64,000 bases of DNA from NCBI GenBank assembly GCA_036244855.1, contig BQKZ01000895.1, positions 49,412 through 113,411 on the forward strand, read 5' to 3'. This document shows, in pieces, positions 25,017 through 38,228 of the stretch. Position numbers and translations under genes: made by a program. Source of the DNA: Temnopleurus reevesii (Eukaryota > Echinodermata > Echinoidea > Temnopleuroida > Temnopleuridae). Every line of letters starts with the position of its first letter. Positions within the stretch are counted from its first letter, which is position 1. Below the pieces are notes generated by a model. That model worked only from the letters and a program-made list of their open reading frames with translations, did not search any database and was not told the origin of the DNA.

Positions 25017-26460
25017 TAGGGGGAGAGAGATGCCGGGATCACACAATTTACTTCATTTTCAGGATCCCCCACCTACTTCATTATACAGTCGTTATGCTAT
25101 CAGAATTAAATCTTTAAAATATTCCCTAGTCATCCGTTCCATAACTTTGAAATAAATGCGTCGTGAAGCACGTACGATATGATCATAATTGCATACCTGG
25201 GAAAGCCAATTGCTCTCGGAAATGGGTTTATTAATCGAAGGTGTAGAGGTGGATGCTGGTCCACCCCTAAACCCTCGGGTCAATGACTGCAACGAACCCC
25301 TAAGCACAGAGAAGGAATTTAACCCATTCAAGACAGCAATTATTCTGCAAAAAATTAAATCACTAGATGTCTTAAATTGGCAACCCTATTAAATGTTCAA
25401 TTCTTGTTTTATAACATTTAAATGAAATATAATGTTCCCAAATCGAATCTCCATCACCAAAAAGCGTGTTTTTAAAGATTGAAAGTTGCCAATTTGCGTA
25501 AAAAGTAGGGATTTTTATATGTTTAATGTATTGCAAATTCAAGAAGTTGTGACAACCAAAGCGATTATTTTCATTTAAAAAGAAAAATCTCTGCAAAAAT
25601 GGCAAACACTGGCATTATAAAAATGGTCTGATTTAGTGTAGATTTTTTTCTTTCTTTCTTCTCATGCATCTGGTATATTTTTAAAGAGCTTTGCATCAAA
25701 AGTTACTGAGCCAAAACACAGAATGTGTTCTGTCGTCCTGCAAGGGTTAGGACGAGTCTACCCCCCCCCCCCCAAATGATATATAATATATAATATAATA
25801 TAATATATACAAGAGCAGAAAAAAAATGGTGAGCAGAAAAAAAAGTTTAAAGAAAACCGGACAAGTAATACAAAATTTATCAAGTTTTAAAGATTTGGAA
25901 AAATTAGCAAATCAGTGAAAATTTTCAGAAATGTTGCCAATTTGATGACATCATGGGTGCACTACTAACCAGAATTTTCCTTTTAATTATGGTGCAAAAT
26001 TCATCATTTTTACAGAAAGATATAAAGTTTATATTAAAGCAAGGGGATTTACGTATCTATTATAAAAATATTATCTTGGTAAAGTTTTGAAAAAGTCACA
26101 ATTTGGGGGAAAGAGTAACATTTTATAATATTGATATGAACATAATAAATATTCAGTTGTGCACATATGACGTCACCAGTAGCCAATTTGTCCAAATATG
26201 AATATATTCAAAACTTTCTTATTTGTTGTCCGATTGAACGAATTCACAATGTGGACACTCCGACAATTTATATAGTTATCTTGCTCCTTCGTTTCATTCA
26301 TTTGGGGTCGTGCATTACTATTTCCTTCGACCCTCACAGGAACAATGATCTGCGAGTCTCACAAGCGTCTCACAAGCACTGTTTCGTGATGGTTCCAATT
26401 TCATTTTCTTGCAATAACATTTTATGTACTGCTAAGTTTAAAATTATCTTCTTATAATAA
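25017..26460. other. Non-coding stretch
   Basis: No gene recognised. Includes a C run at 25761-25774 and an ATAT-rich patch at 25779-25809. Confidence 0.5.
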
Positions 26461-26650
26461 CAATGATAAAATTATATGCAATTTATATAGCGCACGTATC
26501 CACTCTCATTGCTGAGTGCTCAAGGTGCTTTACATTATTATTACCCTGGCTTTAGCCCGACAGCCAACAGCGCACTTGGCATTTCAAGGAATAAATATTC
26601 CTGCCAAATATTCAACTAACCTGGGTTGAGTGCAGCACAGTGTGGATAAA
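26461..26650 (-). mobile_element. SINE-like element, - strand, 5' truncated
   Basis: Shares TTTATATAGCGCACGTATCC, TGCTGAGTGCTCAAGG, TTATTATTACCCTGGCTTTA and CCTGGGTTGAGTGCAGCAC with the fuller copy at 49222-49445. In the - orientation the element ends in a GCGCTATATAAA tail. The tRNA-like head seen at 49.4 kb is missing here. Confidence 0.7.
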
Positions 26651-27838
26651 TTTCTTGCTGAAGGAAATGGACTTTGATGTATCGATATACGTTATTGTAT
26701 TGTATGAAACATGAAAGAAAGTGATTCTTAAATCTTGAATGTGGGAGCCACCAGAATTTCCTAATCTTCCTGTCACAAACCACTCCTACCTTTGAGACTT
26801 TATTATGAGCGATTTCCGGGAGAAATCCTTGATAATTTTATGACAAACAATAGATTCATAATTTTCAACACTCTTCTTAAAGCGTGGAGGTATGATGTGT
26901 TAAGTGTAGTTTTTTTCATACCAAAGAGGAAACTCTTTATTTGATACCATCTAAACGGGATATTGCTAGGATATTCACCCGATAAATTTGTTATTATCCA
27001 AACGTTTTCTTCAGTAGTTAGATTGGAAGAATGTCGTTAAGAAGGAACCTACGATCGTATAATCAAAATTTTGTTCACGATTGTCTCATTACGGTTGCCA
27101 CATTACATATCCGTATGAAATCATGACGCGATCGCAATACTCAAAATATGTGAGGCTGTATAATTCATTTTTTCCATCAAATTGATTAGTTGATTCATTT
27201 AACTATGGAAGTAAAGCTCTGCACATGTTAGCGCATGTGATTATTGCCATGTGATTATTGCCAAAGCCTATTAATGTTAGAATAATGCAACAGTTTTTTT
27301 TACACTTTTATCTAAAAAATTCTTTTTTTGTCGTGTTCATTAGTTCTGTTCGCTGAGTAAAGTTTTGTTAAACTTATTTGTGAAGATCAAATACAAAAGG
27401 ATTTCACTCAGTTCAAATATTGAAGTGATAATGAAAAGTTTAATTTTAATACACTCACACACTTTTAAAATTACTGTCCACAAAAGGGAGATGGCAATTC
27501 AGCTACTAATGTGATTTATTAGGGGTCTTTTTCAATAGTTAAGATGGGTTTGATTATAAGCAATATGTTTGTCAAAATCAAGGAAGATTTTCAAAGTGAT
27601 ATAAAAAAAAATCCCGAAAGAGTTTTATGTGATTATCAGGAGTCAATTAACGCTGAAAATCTTCAGTATATAAGCATAACAAGTGTTTTGGAAGTAAACT
27701 TTTCCAGAATTATTGTGCGATGAACAGTTCATCGTTAGTAATGCAATTATGAACTGCCTCCAGTAGTCCCGCCTGTATATGAAATTGTTGTCTCAGTCTC
27801 GGTATCCATAGCAACAAGTGACTTTGATCGAATCTCCT
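26651..27838. other. Non-coding stretch, nothing recognised
   Basis: AT-rich DNA without a plausible coding exon or repeat. Confidence 0.45.
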
Positions 27839-30100
27839 TTCTCCTCCCACCCTATTGGGTAATATCAATTATGCATCTTATAGCTACAATCACGAACTTG
27901 TGTGTTGGGGGTGTTCGGGGGAAATTATGACGACACCTACCTTTTGTTTGTGTACTTCCTGCCGATACCCCTGCGGCCATCAGAAAACGTTGAATTTTAT
28001 CTCCAATATGATTTATTTATTCAGGTCTTCTTGTTACAGTGTAGTCCTTTCAATAATAGAATTAATCTATGGTGGCCTCGAGTTGATTTTTCGAAAATAT
28101 CTACCTTTTTGGAAAAGAATGACGCACCATGTGAGATATTCTACAGAATCTGTTTAAAGGTCGTCAGTATTACGCTCTTTTAATTCCCAAAAGGAAGGCC
28201 AAAATTTACACCAATTCATGAATACATCTAAAAGGGCATTATTTTCAGAAAAGACAAATTTTTGACGTCCTCCAAAAGAAGGTCGTTGTTAGAGAACTTG
28301 ACAGCGTTTTCGGAGAAAGGATTCCTTTTGACGTCTTTCTGTAATGTTAATTATCTCATTATGGTACATCTTATAGCTACAATCACGAACTTGTGTATTG
28401 GGGGTGTTCGGGAGAAATTATGGCGACACCTACCTTTTGTTAGTGTAATTCCTGCCGATACACCTGCGGCCATCAGGAGAAGGTGAGGGTCACTTGCTTT
28501 TCCATGAGACAAAAAATAATTGTTCGCATGCCCTCCACCGACCTGCCCGCTAAAAATGGCCCGTCCTCAACTCCCTTTGCTTATATTTGCTTTTCACGTA
28601 CATATAATCTGAAAAGATATTTCAAAATTTAGTTTTTTATCCACTTCTAAGCCGCATTCTCCTCATTATTGTATAGTATGTGTTCGGAAAATAAAAAGAA
28701 ATGAATATAAATTTCCGACCAACTGTCCCGACGCTTTAAAAAATGCATTAGAGGGCACCCTCACAATTATTTTTTGGCCTCGAGATTACTTTTCGAGAAT
28801 ATCTCCGTTCTTCTAGTAAAAATGGACTCACTCTTTGATGTATTTTACAGATATTTTTCAAAAGACGTCCTTTTTTTACGCTCTTTCCCAAGCTCCGATT
28901 ATGACATCACTTTTTAAGTAAGCCCCAAAAGGATGCCCATTTTATTAAAGGAACGCGTTTTGACGTCCTGAATAGAACGGTGTCCTTATTGGCATCAAAT
29001 TCGACGGCATTTCCGAAAAAGAATAGCAAAAAGACGTCCTTAAAAATCGACGTCATTGTTCGTCATTCAAAAATTTCGACGTTAATATTAACGTAATTTT
29101 AATTTCAATTTTAATTTGATTGCAACTCACTTCTCCTCCCCGCCATCCCTTCGGTGATATCAATTATCTGATTACAGTACATTTTAAAGCCGCAATCATG
29201 AACTAGTGTGTTGTAGGTGTTGAGGGAAAATGGCGACACCTACCTTTTGTTTGTGTATTTCTTGCCGATACACCTGCGGCCATCGGAAGAAGGTGATTTG
29301 CATCTCCTATATGGTGGTACCGAGACCACTTATTTTGGAAAAAAAACTCACTCATTGAGGTATTTCACACTTTATTTTAAAAGGTCACCTTTTTTACGCC
29401 TTTTTTTACGCCCTTTCAAAGGAATGCCCAAATTGACACCGATATTAAATGAGACTGTTTTTTAAGAAAGTAAAAAAGGACCTTTTTACAAAAAGAACGT
29501 TCTTATAAATTATGACGTTAACAACGGAAACATTTCGATGCCCTCTTCGGAAAAGAGCATACAAAAAGACGTCGTCTTCCGAAAAAAGGGCACTGTTTTG
29601 ACGTCATTTAGAATGTTAGAAAAGAAATAGACGTCGATATTGGCATCAATTTCAAAATTTTTCCAATACATTTATGAAAGTAAAATCGTAAGTTTATCGA
29701 ATTGCTTTTATTTGTCCTGAATTGACACCATAGATACCGATAGACGCCATATAAATAATATATACCGATCGGGATGTTTCTATCGGGATGGAATGAATAA
29801 TGCACAAAAAGAACACCCTTGTGACATCAATATAGTCAATATTGGGGTAAAAAAGGCATACTGCTTGACTTCCTATAGAATTTTAGGAAAGAAATTGATT
29901 CATATATTCGAATCGGTATTAAAGTTATTTTTCAAATGTTGTTCGTCCTATCTCATCGAAATAATAGCTTATCAAAGTAGAATCGTCACTTTCTCGAGAA
30001 AAAGAAGTCTCTTTTGAATATGTCCCTGAAGTGACACCATAGATCGGTTTTCATACCAAACTGGACGTTTCGATTGGCATGAGATGGATGAAGCGTGCCT
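27839..30100. repeat. Diverged repeat array with GACGTC-rich spacers
   Basis: A block containing AGCTACAATCACGAACTTGT, then GACACCTACCTTTTGTT and CCTGCGGCCATC occurs at 27867-27985, 28365-28485 and 29180-29295. A second block (GGCCTCGAG, TTTTCGA, AATATCT) occurs near 28071, 28777 and, weakly, 29310. A third, with TGACACCATAGAT, lies at 29720 and 30033. Spacers hold many GACGTC words. The short open frames here are mutually out of frame between copies, so protein coding is not supported. Confidence 0.65.
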
Positions 30101-30271
30101 GGAAAGATAACATGTAGAAATAGGGTAATAGATGGAGGTATAGAAGGCCTGCGGATTGACGTTCATTGAATGAATGGAAGAGTGGTTAGCATATAAGTTG
30201 AGACAGGTGAAGAGACAAAGATGGAGAGATAGGTTTCTTTTGTGCAAATTTCGTCAAAATTTCATCCGAAT
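30101..30271. other. Non-coding stretch
   Basis: Nothing recognised. Confidence 0.4.
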
Positions 30272-30524
30272 TAAAGCCTGCGTCACACCTTTGCGTTTTT
30301 AGCCTGCGACAGCCCAGCGTATTTGAAATTCTAAAAAACGCTCCCTTGACGGAGAGCATACGCACATCAGACGATGGACTGGCGTTCGGCTTGCGCTCAA
30401 CGAGCGTACGATGACCGACAGTCCACCGTATGACCTGCGTTTTATGTGCGTCAAGGGAGTGTTTTTAGTTTCCAAAACGCTGGGCCGACGCAGGCTAAAA
30501 ACGCAAAGGTGTGAGTCGGCCTTA
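30272..30524. mobile_element. Hairpin MITE, family B copy 3, best TTAA context
   Basis: The left end AAGCCTGCGTCACACCTTTG and right end CAAAGGTGTGAGTCGGCCTT are inverted. Internal AAAAAACGCTCCCTTGACG and CGTCAAGGGAGTGTTTTTAG blocks also pair. TTAA lies at both outer boundaries, as expected for a TTAA-targeting (piggyBac-like) element; that superfamily assignment is inference. Confidence 0.8.
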
Positions 30525-30582
30525 ACGCGTGATCGTTTACTTTTCAAGGACTTTGGAAGAAAGATTTAACATAGGGGAAACT

Positions 30583-30584
<2 letters not shown>

Positions 30585-30622
<38 letters not shown>
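30585..30622. repeat. (GA)n microsatellite
   Basis: Uninterrupted GA dinucleotides followed by a G run. Confidence 0.95.
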
Positions 30623-30626
<4 letters not shown>

Positions 30627-30707
30627 GGGGGGGGTTGGATATGTCACCTCGGACATGCTAAAATTGAGACAAAAGAAAACTGTACAGCTGTATAGAAGAA
30701 AAGTTGA

Positions 30708-30985
30708 ATCGCATCCCATCTCATTTAAATATATGCTGAAAACGTACCTGGCTGAAGATTGAGAAGTAGACGAAGAAGAAGAAGAAGGAATAGAAGAAGA
30801 AGAAGAAGAAGAGGAGGAGGGAGAGGGAGTGCAGGGACGGGAGAGTGTAGGAAAATTAGGAAGCTAAAGCGACCCCCTGAAACGAAGGCAAACAGAAGAG
30901 ATAAAGGTCGAATCGCACTCCATCTCATTCAATATTGATATTGAAAGTGGCCTGGGAATTGGATGTAGAAAAGTGCCTGGATCTA
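30708..30985. repeat. Short duplicated segment with GAA-rich middle
   Basis: GAATCGCATCCCATCTCATT at 30708 is echoed by GAATCGCACTCCATCTCATT at 30909, each followed by a similar sequence containing CCTGG. A purine-rich GAA/GGA tract lies between at about 30770-30850. Confidence 0.6.
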
Positions 30986-31485
30986 GATGAAAGATGACAG
31001 ATAAATCAATGAAACAATAAAAAGAGATTGGTGAAAAAGAAAGACAGGAAGGGCAATTGCCTCTCAAAAAAGGTCATGACTGAAAGATGGATGCTAGGTA
31101 AATTTTGCGACATGTACGATGTCCTCGGATTCATGCAATTGCATCAGTTCGCTCTTTACGCTTTTTTCTTCAAATACGAGTTCACCAAGAGATATTGGTA
31201 TGAATTTACAACAACTCCCTTCTCCTCCGAATATTACAATCACTTGCAATCAAATAAAATTTTCACCAATACCTAGAGTATAGAACAGCACTGCATGGTC
31301 TAGAACACAACATTATTTTCATGTTGTTCTTTAGGTGATAGTGATGATTGTGATTTATTCGATATATAGAGATAATCGTGTTGAAATATCGAGTAGGTTT
31401 GGAATAAGTTCGCAAGCAGAGAAGGCGAAGTTCATTTTTTCAATATTGTATGTCGACTTAAAACGAAGGTATGTTAATAATGATG

Positions 31486-31525
<40 letters not shown>

Positions 31526-32203
31526 TGTTAATGATAATTATGATATCATTTATCAGGCGCATATTACGGATGTTTCTCAGCGTACGTTCCAAAAAGAAAA
31601 TACAACCGTGCGACACCTACGTCTCTTAAAGCTTTTTTTGTCAAGATCGTCATGTCGTCTTCAATCCAAAACGTATTTCGCAAATTCGCATAATCGAATC
31701 CACATTTTCGCTGACATGCTATCAATACAGAGGTAATAAAATACACTTTAGAATAGTAGTAGTAGTAGTAGTATTGTAGTAGCATAGTAGTAATAGTAGT
31801 AGTATCATTAGTAGTATTAGTTTCTTTTTTTCTCCTTCTACTTCTCTAAACAAATTCATGAAGACTTTGTGAGGAGTATCAAGTGTATCGTTTCTCTTTG
31901 AGGCATATTCTCGATCAAATTCGATTGTGCATTATTCTGTTTTGAATCAATCTTCTCTGTCATATTGATTGTCACGCCATGTCATGTCCACTAAATCTAG
32001 CTCTTAATGTTACCACCAATTGACATCTTGAGTGGACATGCGTTTACATTTTACATCTCGAATGTTGTCTTCTGCGTCGTGATAATTTTCTTGTCCGGCA
32101 CACCGCTGTGTAAATTTCAACCGCCATGATCGTCTCGAGTAATCAAACGGTTGATCGAGCGCATGCGCAAATCAGTTTGTATGGGTCTTGAGGCTTTTCA
32201 TTG
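30986..32203. other. Non-coding stretch with trinucleotide repeats
   Basis: No gene recognised. (AAT)n at 31475-31523 and (TAG)n at 31754-31822. Confidence 0.5.
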
Positions 32204-32450
32204 ACTGTGAGCAGAAGGGACAAAGGATTTAGACAAAATAAGCAATTTCCCTCAAGCCTTCACAATAGCTTCATGATCACAAAAGAAATACAAACTTCGA
32301 ATCACTGTTTCATCACTGATCAGGTGCGACACCTGTTTGACATTGCCTACAGAATAAGAGGGAATGTAGTTTATTTTTTGTGCATCGAGCTCATGCTTCA
32401 ATCAAAGTTGCATACTTTGTCCAAATCTTGTGCCCCTTCTTCTCCTAGTG
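32204..32450. mobile_element. Hairpin MITE, family D copy 3
   Basis: Left end ACTGTGAGCAGAAGGGACAA with AGACAAAATAAGCAA. The right end ACTTTGTCCAAATCTTG ... CCTTCT is the inverted partner but lacks the last CTCACAG. Interior words CTTCACAATAGCTTCATGA and CTGTTTGACATT are shared with the 15.5 kb copies. Confidence 0.75.
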
Positions 32451-34557
32451 ACTCCAGTAGCATCGCCGCAGTAGTTTTACAATTGCTGATAACATATTCA
32501 CATGATCATTAAATATGTTAAAGGGCGGATCCAAGATTCGTCCTTAGGGGCGCCGAGAGTTTTAAAAGCCCACCCCCAATAAAAACCCCAAAACAAACGC
32601 ACTTCCGGAGGGGGGAAATGACCGCCGATTATTTCAAAATCAATCAAGCAAACAAAAAGCAAGTAAACAAAGTAGGAAGAAGAAATGGTTGACCATTTCG
32701 TCCCCTGAAAAATACTTCTCAAAAGCCCCCCTCACATCTATGTGAATTGAGGCAGATGAAGCTTGACGGATTGGGAAAAAAACGGAACCTTATACTTCGT
32801 AAGGCGCTTTCTGTAGGACGAGAAAGCGAGAAGTTTAACTACTCGCCTTTGTATTGCACGTATCAGCTTCCAATATTTCCAATTCGGGCTTACAAGAATA
32901 ACTTTCTATGGTAGTCCTAAAGTATTATTCAAAATTGGAAACATAATACTCTTCAACGGATTGGTAATTGGAAACAAAATACCAATCTTGATATTCATGG
33001 TTTATTTTATAAACAAAGATGTATTGGGATTTTTTTTAAATCAGATTTTAATGAAGAAAAAAACATTTTTTCTTGATGGAAAACAACTCACAAGAAATAG
33101 CAACCAATATGGAGAATTTATTTTTAGAGACACTGATCTAATATCTTTGTTCTCAAACTTCACGGGTTAATCCTTGTTTTTGTTATTAATTCCTGTTTTC
33201 ATCGAAAAGCCTCAAACCAAACGTTAGAATAAATATACATTTAAACATTTATTCTTCTTTTTCGTAGAGTAAACTAGGATTATTGTATTTTTTGTTTCTT
33301 TTCCGAACGAGACATGCGTCACGATGCGTTAGACGGGAGGATTATCGCTCTCGAATTTCATGGTTTGCGTCACAAATCGGAAAAAGTTATATACCAAGGT
33401 TTAGAATAAGAAATCATTTCTTCTCAACATGTTTGGGTGTCCACGAAGGGATTTCCATAATCCAAAGCATTCATCATTATGGGCATGAAGATTTTGTATC
33501 TGGACCCCTTGGAAGAACAGAAGTACTTATTTTAATTCTTCTGAAAGGGCAATCCAGCCAATCTTATTATTTGCAAGTTATTTTTTTTCACATGTAAATT
33601 TGTCAAATGTATGTCTTTTTACTGATTGGGAATTAAGTACTATACCATACCAAGATAAATGCACAGCAAATATCAATGTACACCGGCTGGATTGTATATG
33701 CGAAAAGGGAGTCGGGGGGGGGGGGGGGGGGGNCGGGAGCACAACATTGTTGAGGGTGCAAACTTTGAGCGGTAGACTTTTTTCATCTGCTTGTTTTTTT
33801 TTTCTTATTTTTTTAATTCTATAACTTTTTCTTGATCTTCCTTTCATTCTGTACACATGCACTACATACACACATACACCTATACGACCACACACACACT
33901 CACAAGCACATACTCACATACACCTACGACCACACACACACAATCACACGCACATACACATAAACACGTACACACATAAACACGCATCCACCCACATCCA
34001 CCCACATACTCACTGATACACGCACACACACATACACACATAAACACTCACCCACACCCCCCACACACACCTAATCTCACAATAACACGCATACGCCATC
34101 TTTTTTTTCAAAACATTACCGAGTATTTTGTACAGTGAAAATGCAAATATAAATTGAAAGATTTGTATTCAAGTATTGCTCTCATGAGGCCCCATGAAAT
34201 TTGTTCAAACTTTTAAAGTCAGGAATGAGTTACGAAATTCCAAATTCCAGGTATTGCAAGTCATATCTAAGACTAGGTCATTCGGAAATCGTTCACAGTG
34301 CATCAGCAAATATGGAAAAGATTATTTTGTCATATGGTGCTTGCTAGTTTATTGAAGTAAATATGGAGGCCCCTCTGGTAATCTGCAACGGTCAGAGAAT
34401 ACAGACTGTTTCAATTTAAGGTGAAAATACCAATGTCATCGTTCTTCTAACGGGGTAGATCACCATGATCACATACATTCAGAAAAGTAACGTTCCCTCA
34501 ACACGAAACCTTCGGGAAAAGTGGATAATGACATTGAAGATGAAGTCTTAGGAACCT
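32451..34557. other. Non-coding stretch
   Basis: No gene supported. It holds a GGCGGATCC-type element end at about 32520, a G homopolymer with a single N at 33713-33733 and a long CA-rich tract at 33855-34095. Two open frames, of 69 codons (32961-33170) and 104 codons (33283-33597), have no recognisable domain. Confidence 0.45.
33855..34095. repeat. CA-rich low-complexity tract
   Basis: Roughly 240 bp of ACACAC with interspersed ATAC, CTCAC and CCAC words. Confidence 0.9.
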
Positions 34558-34727
34558 GTAGGGGCCAATTGCAAGAAATGGTCTTAGTTAAACTCTTCTT
34601 GCTAAGACGTCTTGATTTCATGTGCTGCCCTCTTAACATAGACGTATCGACATTTGTGTCTATCGGCACAAGAAGCCAAGAAGCCAAGGAGAGGATAGCT
34701 AAGACGATTTCGTGCAATTGGTCCCTG
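34558..34727. mobile_element. Hairpin MITE, family C copy 2
   Basis: The left arm GTAGGGGCCAATTGCAAGAA is inverted by TTTCGTGCAATTGGTCCCTG at the right. The AAGACGTCTTGATTTC and GACGTATCGA interior is shared with copies at 21176 and 35409. Confidence 0.75.
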
Positions 34728-34756
34728 AACTTGCCAAGCCCGCAGCAAACTTTACG

Positions 34757-34905
34757 ACCGAGTGTACGCCGAGCGTCAGTCCACCCATAGACATACCATG
34801 GTCCACCGTATGACCTGCGTATTTGTGCGTCCAGTTAGCCTTCTTAATAAAAAAAAAATCGCATGGGCGACGCTGGCTAAAAACGCAAAGGTGTGAGTCG
34901 GCCTT
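34757..34905. mobile_element. Family B MITE fragment
   Basis: Right half only: TACGCCGAGCGTCAGTCCAC ... CACCGTATGACCTGCGT ... ACGCAAAGGTGTGAGTCGGC. It lies about 30 bp from the end of the family C copy. Confidence 0.7.
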
Positions 34906-35408
34906 TGCCCGAGATTTGACTTTCATGTCCAGAGAGTAGCGATTTTTTATTAACTTATATTACCGCAACTTGATCTCCACAATCAATTCTCTTTCTCTCC
35001 AAAAAATATATATCTGAAGATTTCAACCGCGAGGTTCGAATGGAAGTGATTAAATGAACTTTGATGTTTAATTCCAGCCATTATGGCACAAATCCCATGC
35101 CATTTATAAGTGCCGGAGACAATTATTGCTTCAAACTGTCGATGTCTAGCACTCCAAAATGCCAATGTTTCCATGCAACATATTTATTTGACGCTTTGAA
35201 CGTCCGGTTGAAAATCTCTGCCGAATTAAAATGAGGGTTGTGGGGATCCCAAATGAATATTTTGGTAACTTTGGTTTTGTAAAAAAAAAAATAGAAATTT
35301 CAGAATGTATCAATCATCTCCCATTTAATGCAAAACATCTACTTGTATTTTCAATGTTCATTTCTTTAGCATTGTTAAAGGTCAAAATCATTCATGTCCC
35401 ACGTCTAC

Positions 35409-35592
35409 CAGGGGCCGATTGCTCGAAATGGTCTTAGCTATCCTCTTCCTGCTAAGACGTCTTGACTTCTTGTGCCATCCTCGTAACATAGACATTAGCG
35501 TTGATACGACTATGTTAAGAGGGTGGCACAAGAACTTAAGACGCCTTAGCATGAAGAGGATAGCTGAGACTATTTCGTGCAATTGACCCCTG
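35409..35592. mobile_element. Hairpin MITE, family C copy 3
   Basis: Begins CAGGGGCCGATTGCTCGAAA and ends TTTCGTGCAATTGACCCCTG. The centre has AACATAGAC / GACTATGTT in inverted pairing. It is the most symmetric member. Confidence 0.82.
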
Positions 35593-35685
35593 TATATTAT
35601 TAGAAACATACAATTTTGTGTTATTTTGCCAGAAAACTTGTACAAGCCACAAATTGTACTCAGCTCATGCGCTGGTGTACGCCGG

Positions 35686-35790
35686 GCTAAAGCCAGGGTA
35701 GTAATAATCCAAAAAACGCCTTGAGCACTCCATAGATTGTATACGTGCGCTATGTAGATTGCATCGCATCTATCATTATTATTATACATC
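35686..35790 (+). mobile_element. SINE-like fragment, + strand
   Basis: GGGCTAAAGCCAGGGTAGTA, CTTGAGCACTC and GTGCGCTATGTAGATTG are the reverse complement of the 26.46 and 49.22 kb copies, so this copy lies on the opposite strand. Only the 3' half is present. Confidence 0.65.
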
Positions 35791-38228
35791 TTATGTAGTT
35801 TCTTGGACATCCTCTCCGCTCAAGTTTACTGAGAAGCTCGATTTAGCATTGTTAGAATAATATCGAGCGGGGGAAATAATTCAATTTTGAGGGACTGTCC
35901 CTAAACAAATACAAACATGGTTGAGCTACTTACCCGCCTCCTTCCTTGATTTATCGATTTTTATTTGTTATATAAGGCTCCACCCCTGTGAAGCTGGCAA
36001 GCAAAAGAAGAAAAAAGATCCACACCTCAAAATAAAAAAGCTTTTATCAAAGCTCTATGAAACCATGCATTAGCAAACAGCTGCAAACGAAACCATTTAT
36101 TAAGAAGCTAATCAATACTAAGAAATTGCGTTTCCGCGTGGTACTTTAAATATAATTGCATTAATATTAAGTGATATTTCAATCGAAGAAACGAGCTAAT
36201 CTTTTAGAGTTGAAATATAAATAATTTCTATGTATACCAGCACTCATTAAAAAATGTTGGGGCTTTTCCCCACACACGCTAGTAGCTCCAGGCAAAAAGG
36301 GGCTTCCCTATATATTTCCTAGCGCAATATGTCCTTGAATCTTGAATTAACTAAAAGCAGAAAAATCAAACGAACAGATAAAAAAAGTTCGACGGACATC
36401 AGACAAGAAATAACAAAGTAATGAATATTTCAATCATAACTCAAGATTAATTGTTCATGCGCATTGAAAACTTTTAGTCATGAAAACTTAAAGTCATGAC
36501 GTATTGCATGCACTTATCGACTGTTAACTCATTTAAAGCGAAAGACCAGTTTTGGGAGGAGAGCGCTTCAGATATTTAACTAGTTTGCGAGCTGCAGTAA
36601 AATTATTACCATAATGCAGATTTTCAATAGTAAATTAGAGCATATGTTCATGGTTTGTTTGAATGAAATCGACCTAGAAAAGGCTTAATTATCGCAAAAT
36701 AAAACAACCTGCTGCGGTCGTACTTCCTCACAGAACATGCTTCANCAGACAAGTTGCTGGTGCTAAGGCGGCACGGCACATGGAATTTCAAAGCTTTAGT
36801 GAACAATAATGGAATGCAATGAATCCCTTTGATGTGCTATACAGATTGCTTGTACATTTATATAACATTGGAAGAAATTCCACTCCTTTCTTGTCACCTC
36901 CCTGGTTATACAGAGTGAATAAAAAATTGTGTACACTTTTGACAATTATCTCCAAAGTGCAGTTCGAAATTTTTAAAGTTTTTTTTTCATGGATTCTCGA
37001 TATCCTAACCTATACCCATTCAGGAATGGAATTATTTTACAACAAATTCAACCACCATTCCTCTCCTGCATTGGCAACACTAACATTTTTAATTTGCTTT
37101 ATTCCAATCAAGTGTTATGTCACCAAATTGAATTCTTTTCGTCAGTAAGGTGTTTTGACATCCTATGTAATTGATTATGCATGACGCATTTGATAGCGGT
37201 ATGGTTATGGAGTAAATCAATATGAAAATCTTCTGATAATAGTGTTAAATGAAAATTTGACAGACATTTCAAAAGTGTAAACCTTGTGTAGAGACACTTT
37301 GTATATAGTTCAAGTTCGGTACGGTGGACATGCCATAAAAAGAAGAAACGGATAAAAAAGAAAAGTTCGTCATTATCATTCGATCATTAATTACCCCATA
37401 CATGTCATGACGTAGAAAAGTTCATATCCCTTCAAGGGTATCTCAATGAAAAAATAAAGAGTTGTTAGTTTGTAGCATATACGAAACCAACCCCCCTAAA
37501 TAACCAATGACATAAACAGGTGTTTAGATATAGGATGTAGAATTTAAAAAAAAAATTAACGTTTCTCACAATATGTTAACTTGTTTAAAGACTAGTTCAA
37601 TTGGATAAGAAATAGGTATGTGCACACAAAGAACGCACACGCATAAAAAAAACCGCACGGAACCTCGCTCGGATTTTAGCTCCGTGCGTCGATAGTGATT
37701 GAGCCGTTTACTTCTAACTCCTTAGTAATCCTCATGATGGATAAAGTTATTATGGGTTTATTTTATGTATTAGTTAGTAATATAGAATATGCATTTTTGG
37801 ATTTTACCTAAGATAAACTTAAAGAAATCGCCGCGTCGGGTGTACAGTTGTGAAGAAAGATCTGCAAATTATTTCTTGAAGTTGTACCTCACAGCCACAC
37901 GTATACGCTTATTGAATTTCAATTCTCAGATTAGCGACAATTTTACTGACATATGCAGACCGACAAATTAAATGAACTGAAATAGTGACCATCAGAATGC
38001 ACAAGACCTGTCAAAACAGATTCTATCTACTTTGATTGCTGCTATATCGGATGTTTTGCTTCATGCAACACTATCTTTTGGCTCACTTCGTGAAAATTTA
38101 ACATTCTGTAGAAAACGAATCTATGTTGAAAACAACAGACTTCTCTAAATATTGTACCCATAAGCGTCGTATTTCCTGTACCATTCTGCCTAAATTTAGT
38201 GTTTTTGTTTGTTTTGTCTTTTCTGCAG
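35791..38228. other. Non-coding stretch upstream of the GPCR exon, presumably intron
   Basis: No exon for TM1-TM3 of the receptor is seen here or further upstream. A single N lies at 36745 and a dispersed repeat at 37618-37790. The polypyrimidine acceptor TTTTGTCTTTTCTGCAG ends at 38228. Confidence 0.5.

Noticed and set aside
27855..28183. Two overlapping open frames of 93 and 100 codons
   Set aside because: They lie in a repeat whose other copies shift the frame, so no conserved protein can be defended.
33705..34090. Direct repeats with regular spacing, considered as a CRISPR-like array
   Set aside because: Simple CA-rich sequence with no constant repeat and spacer lengths; the genome is animal.
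35388..35810. 140-codon open frame on the - strand
   Set aside because: Runs through a palindromic family C MITE and a SINE fragment. Mirror frames on both strands at related copies show it is structural.
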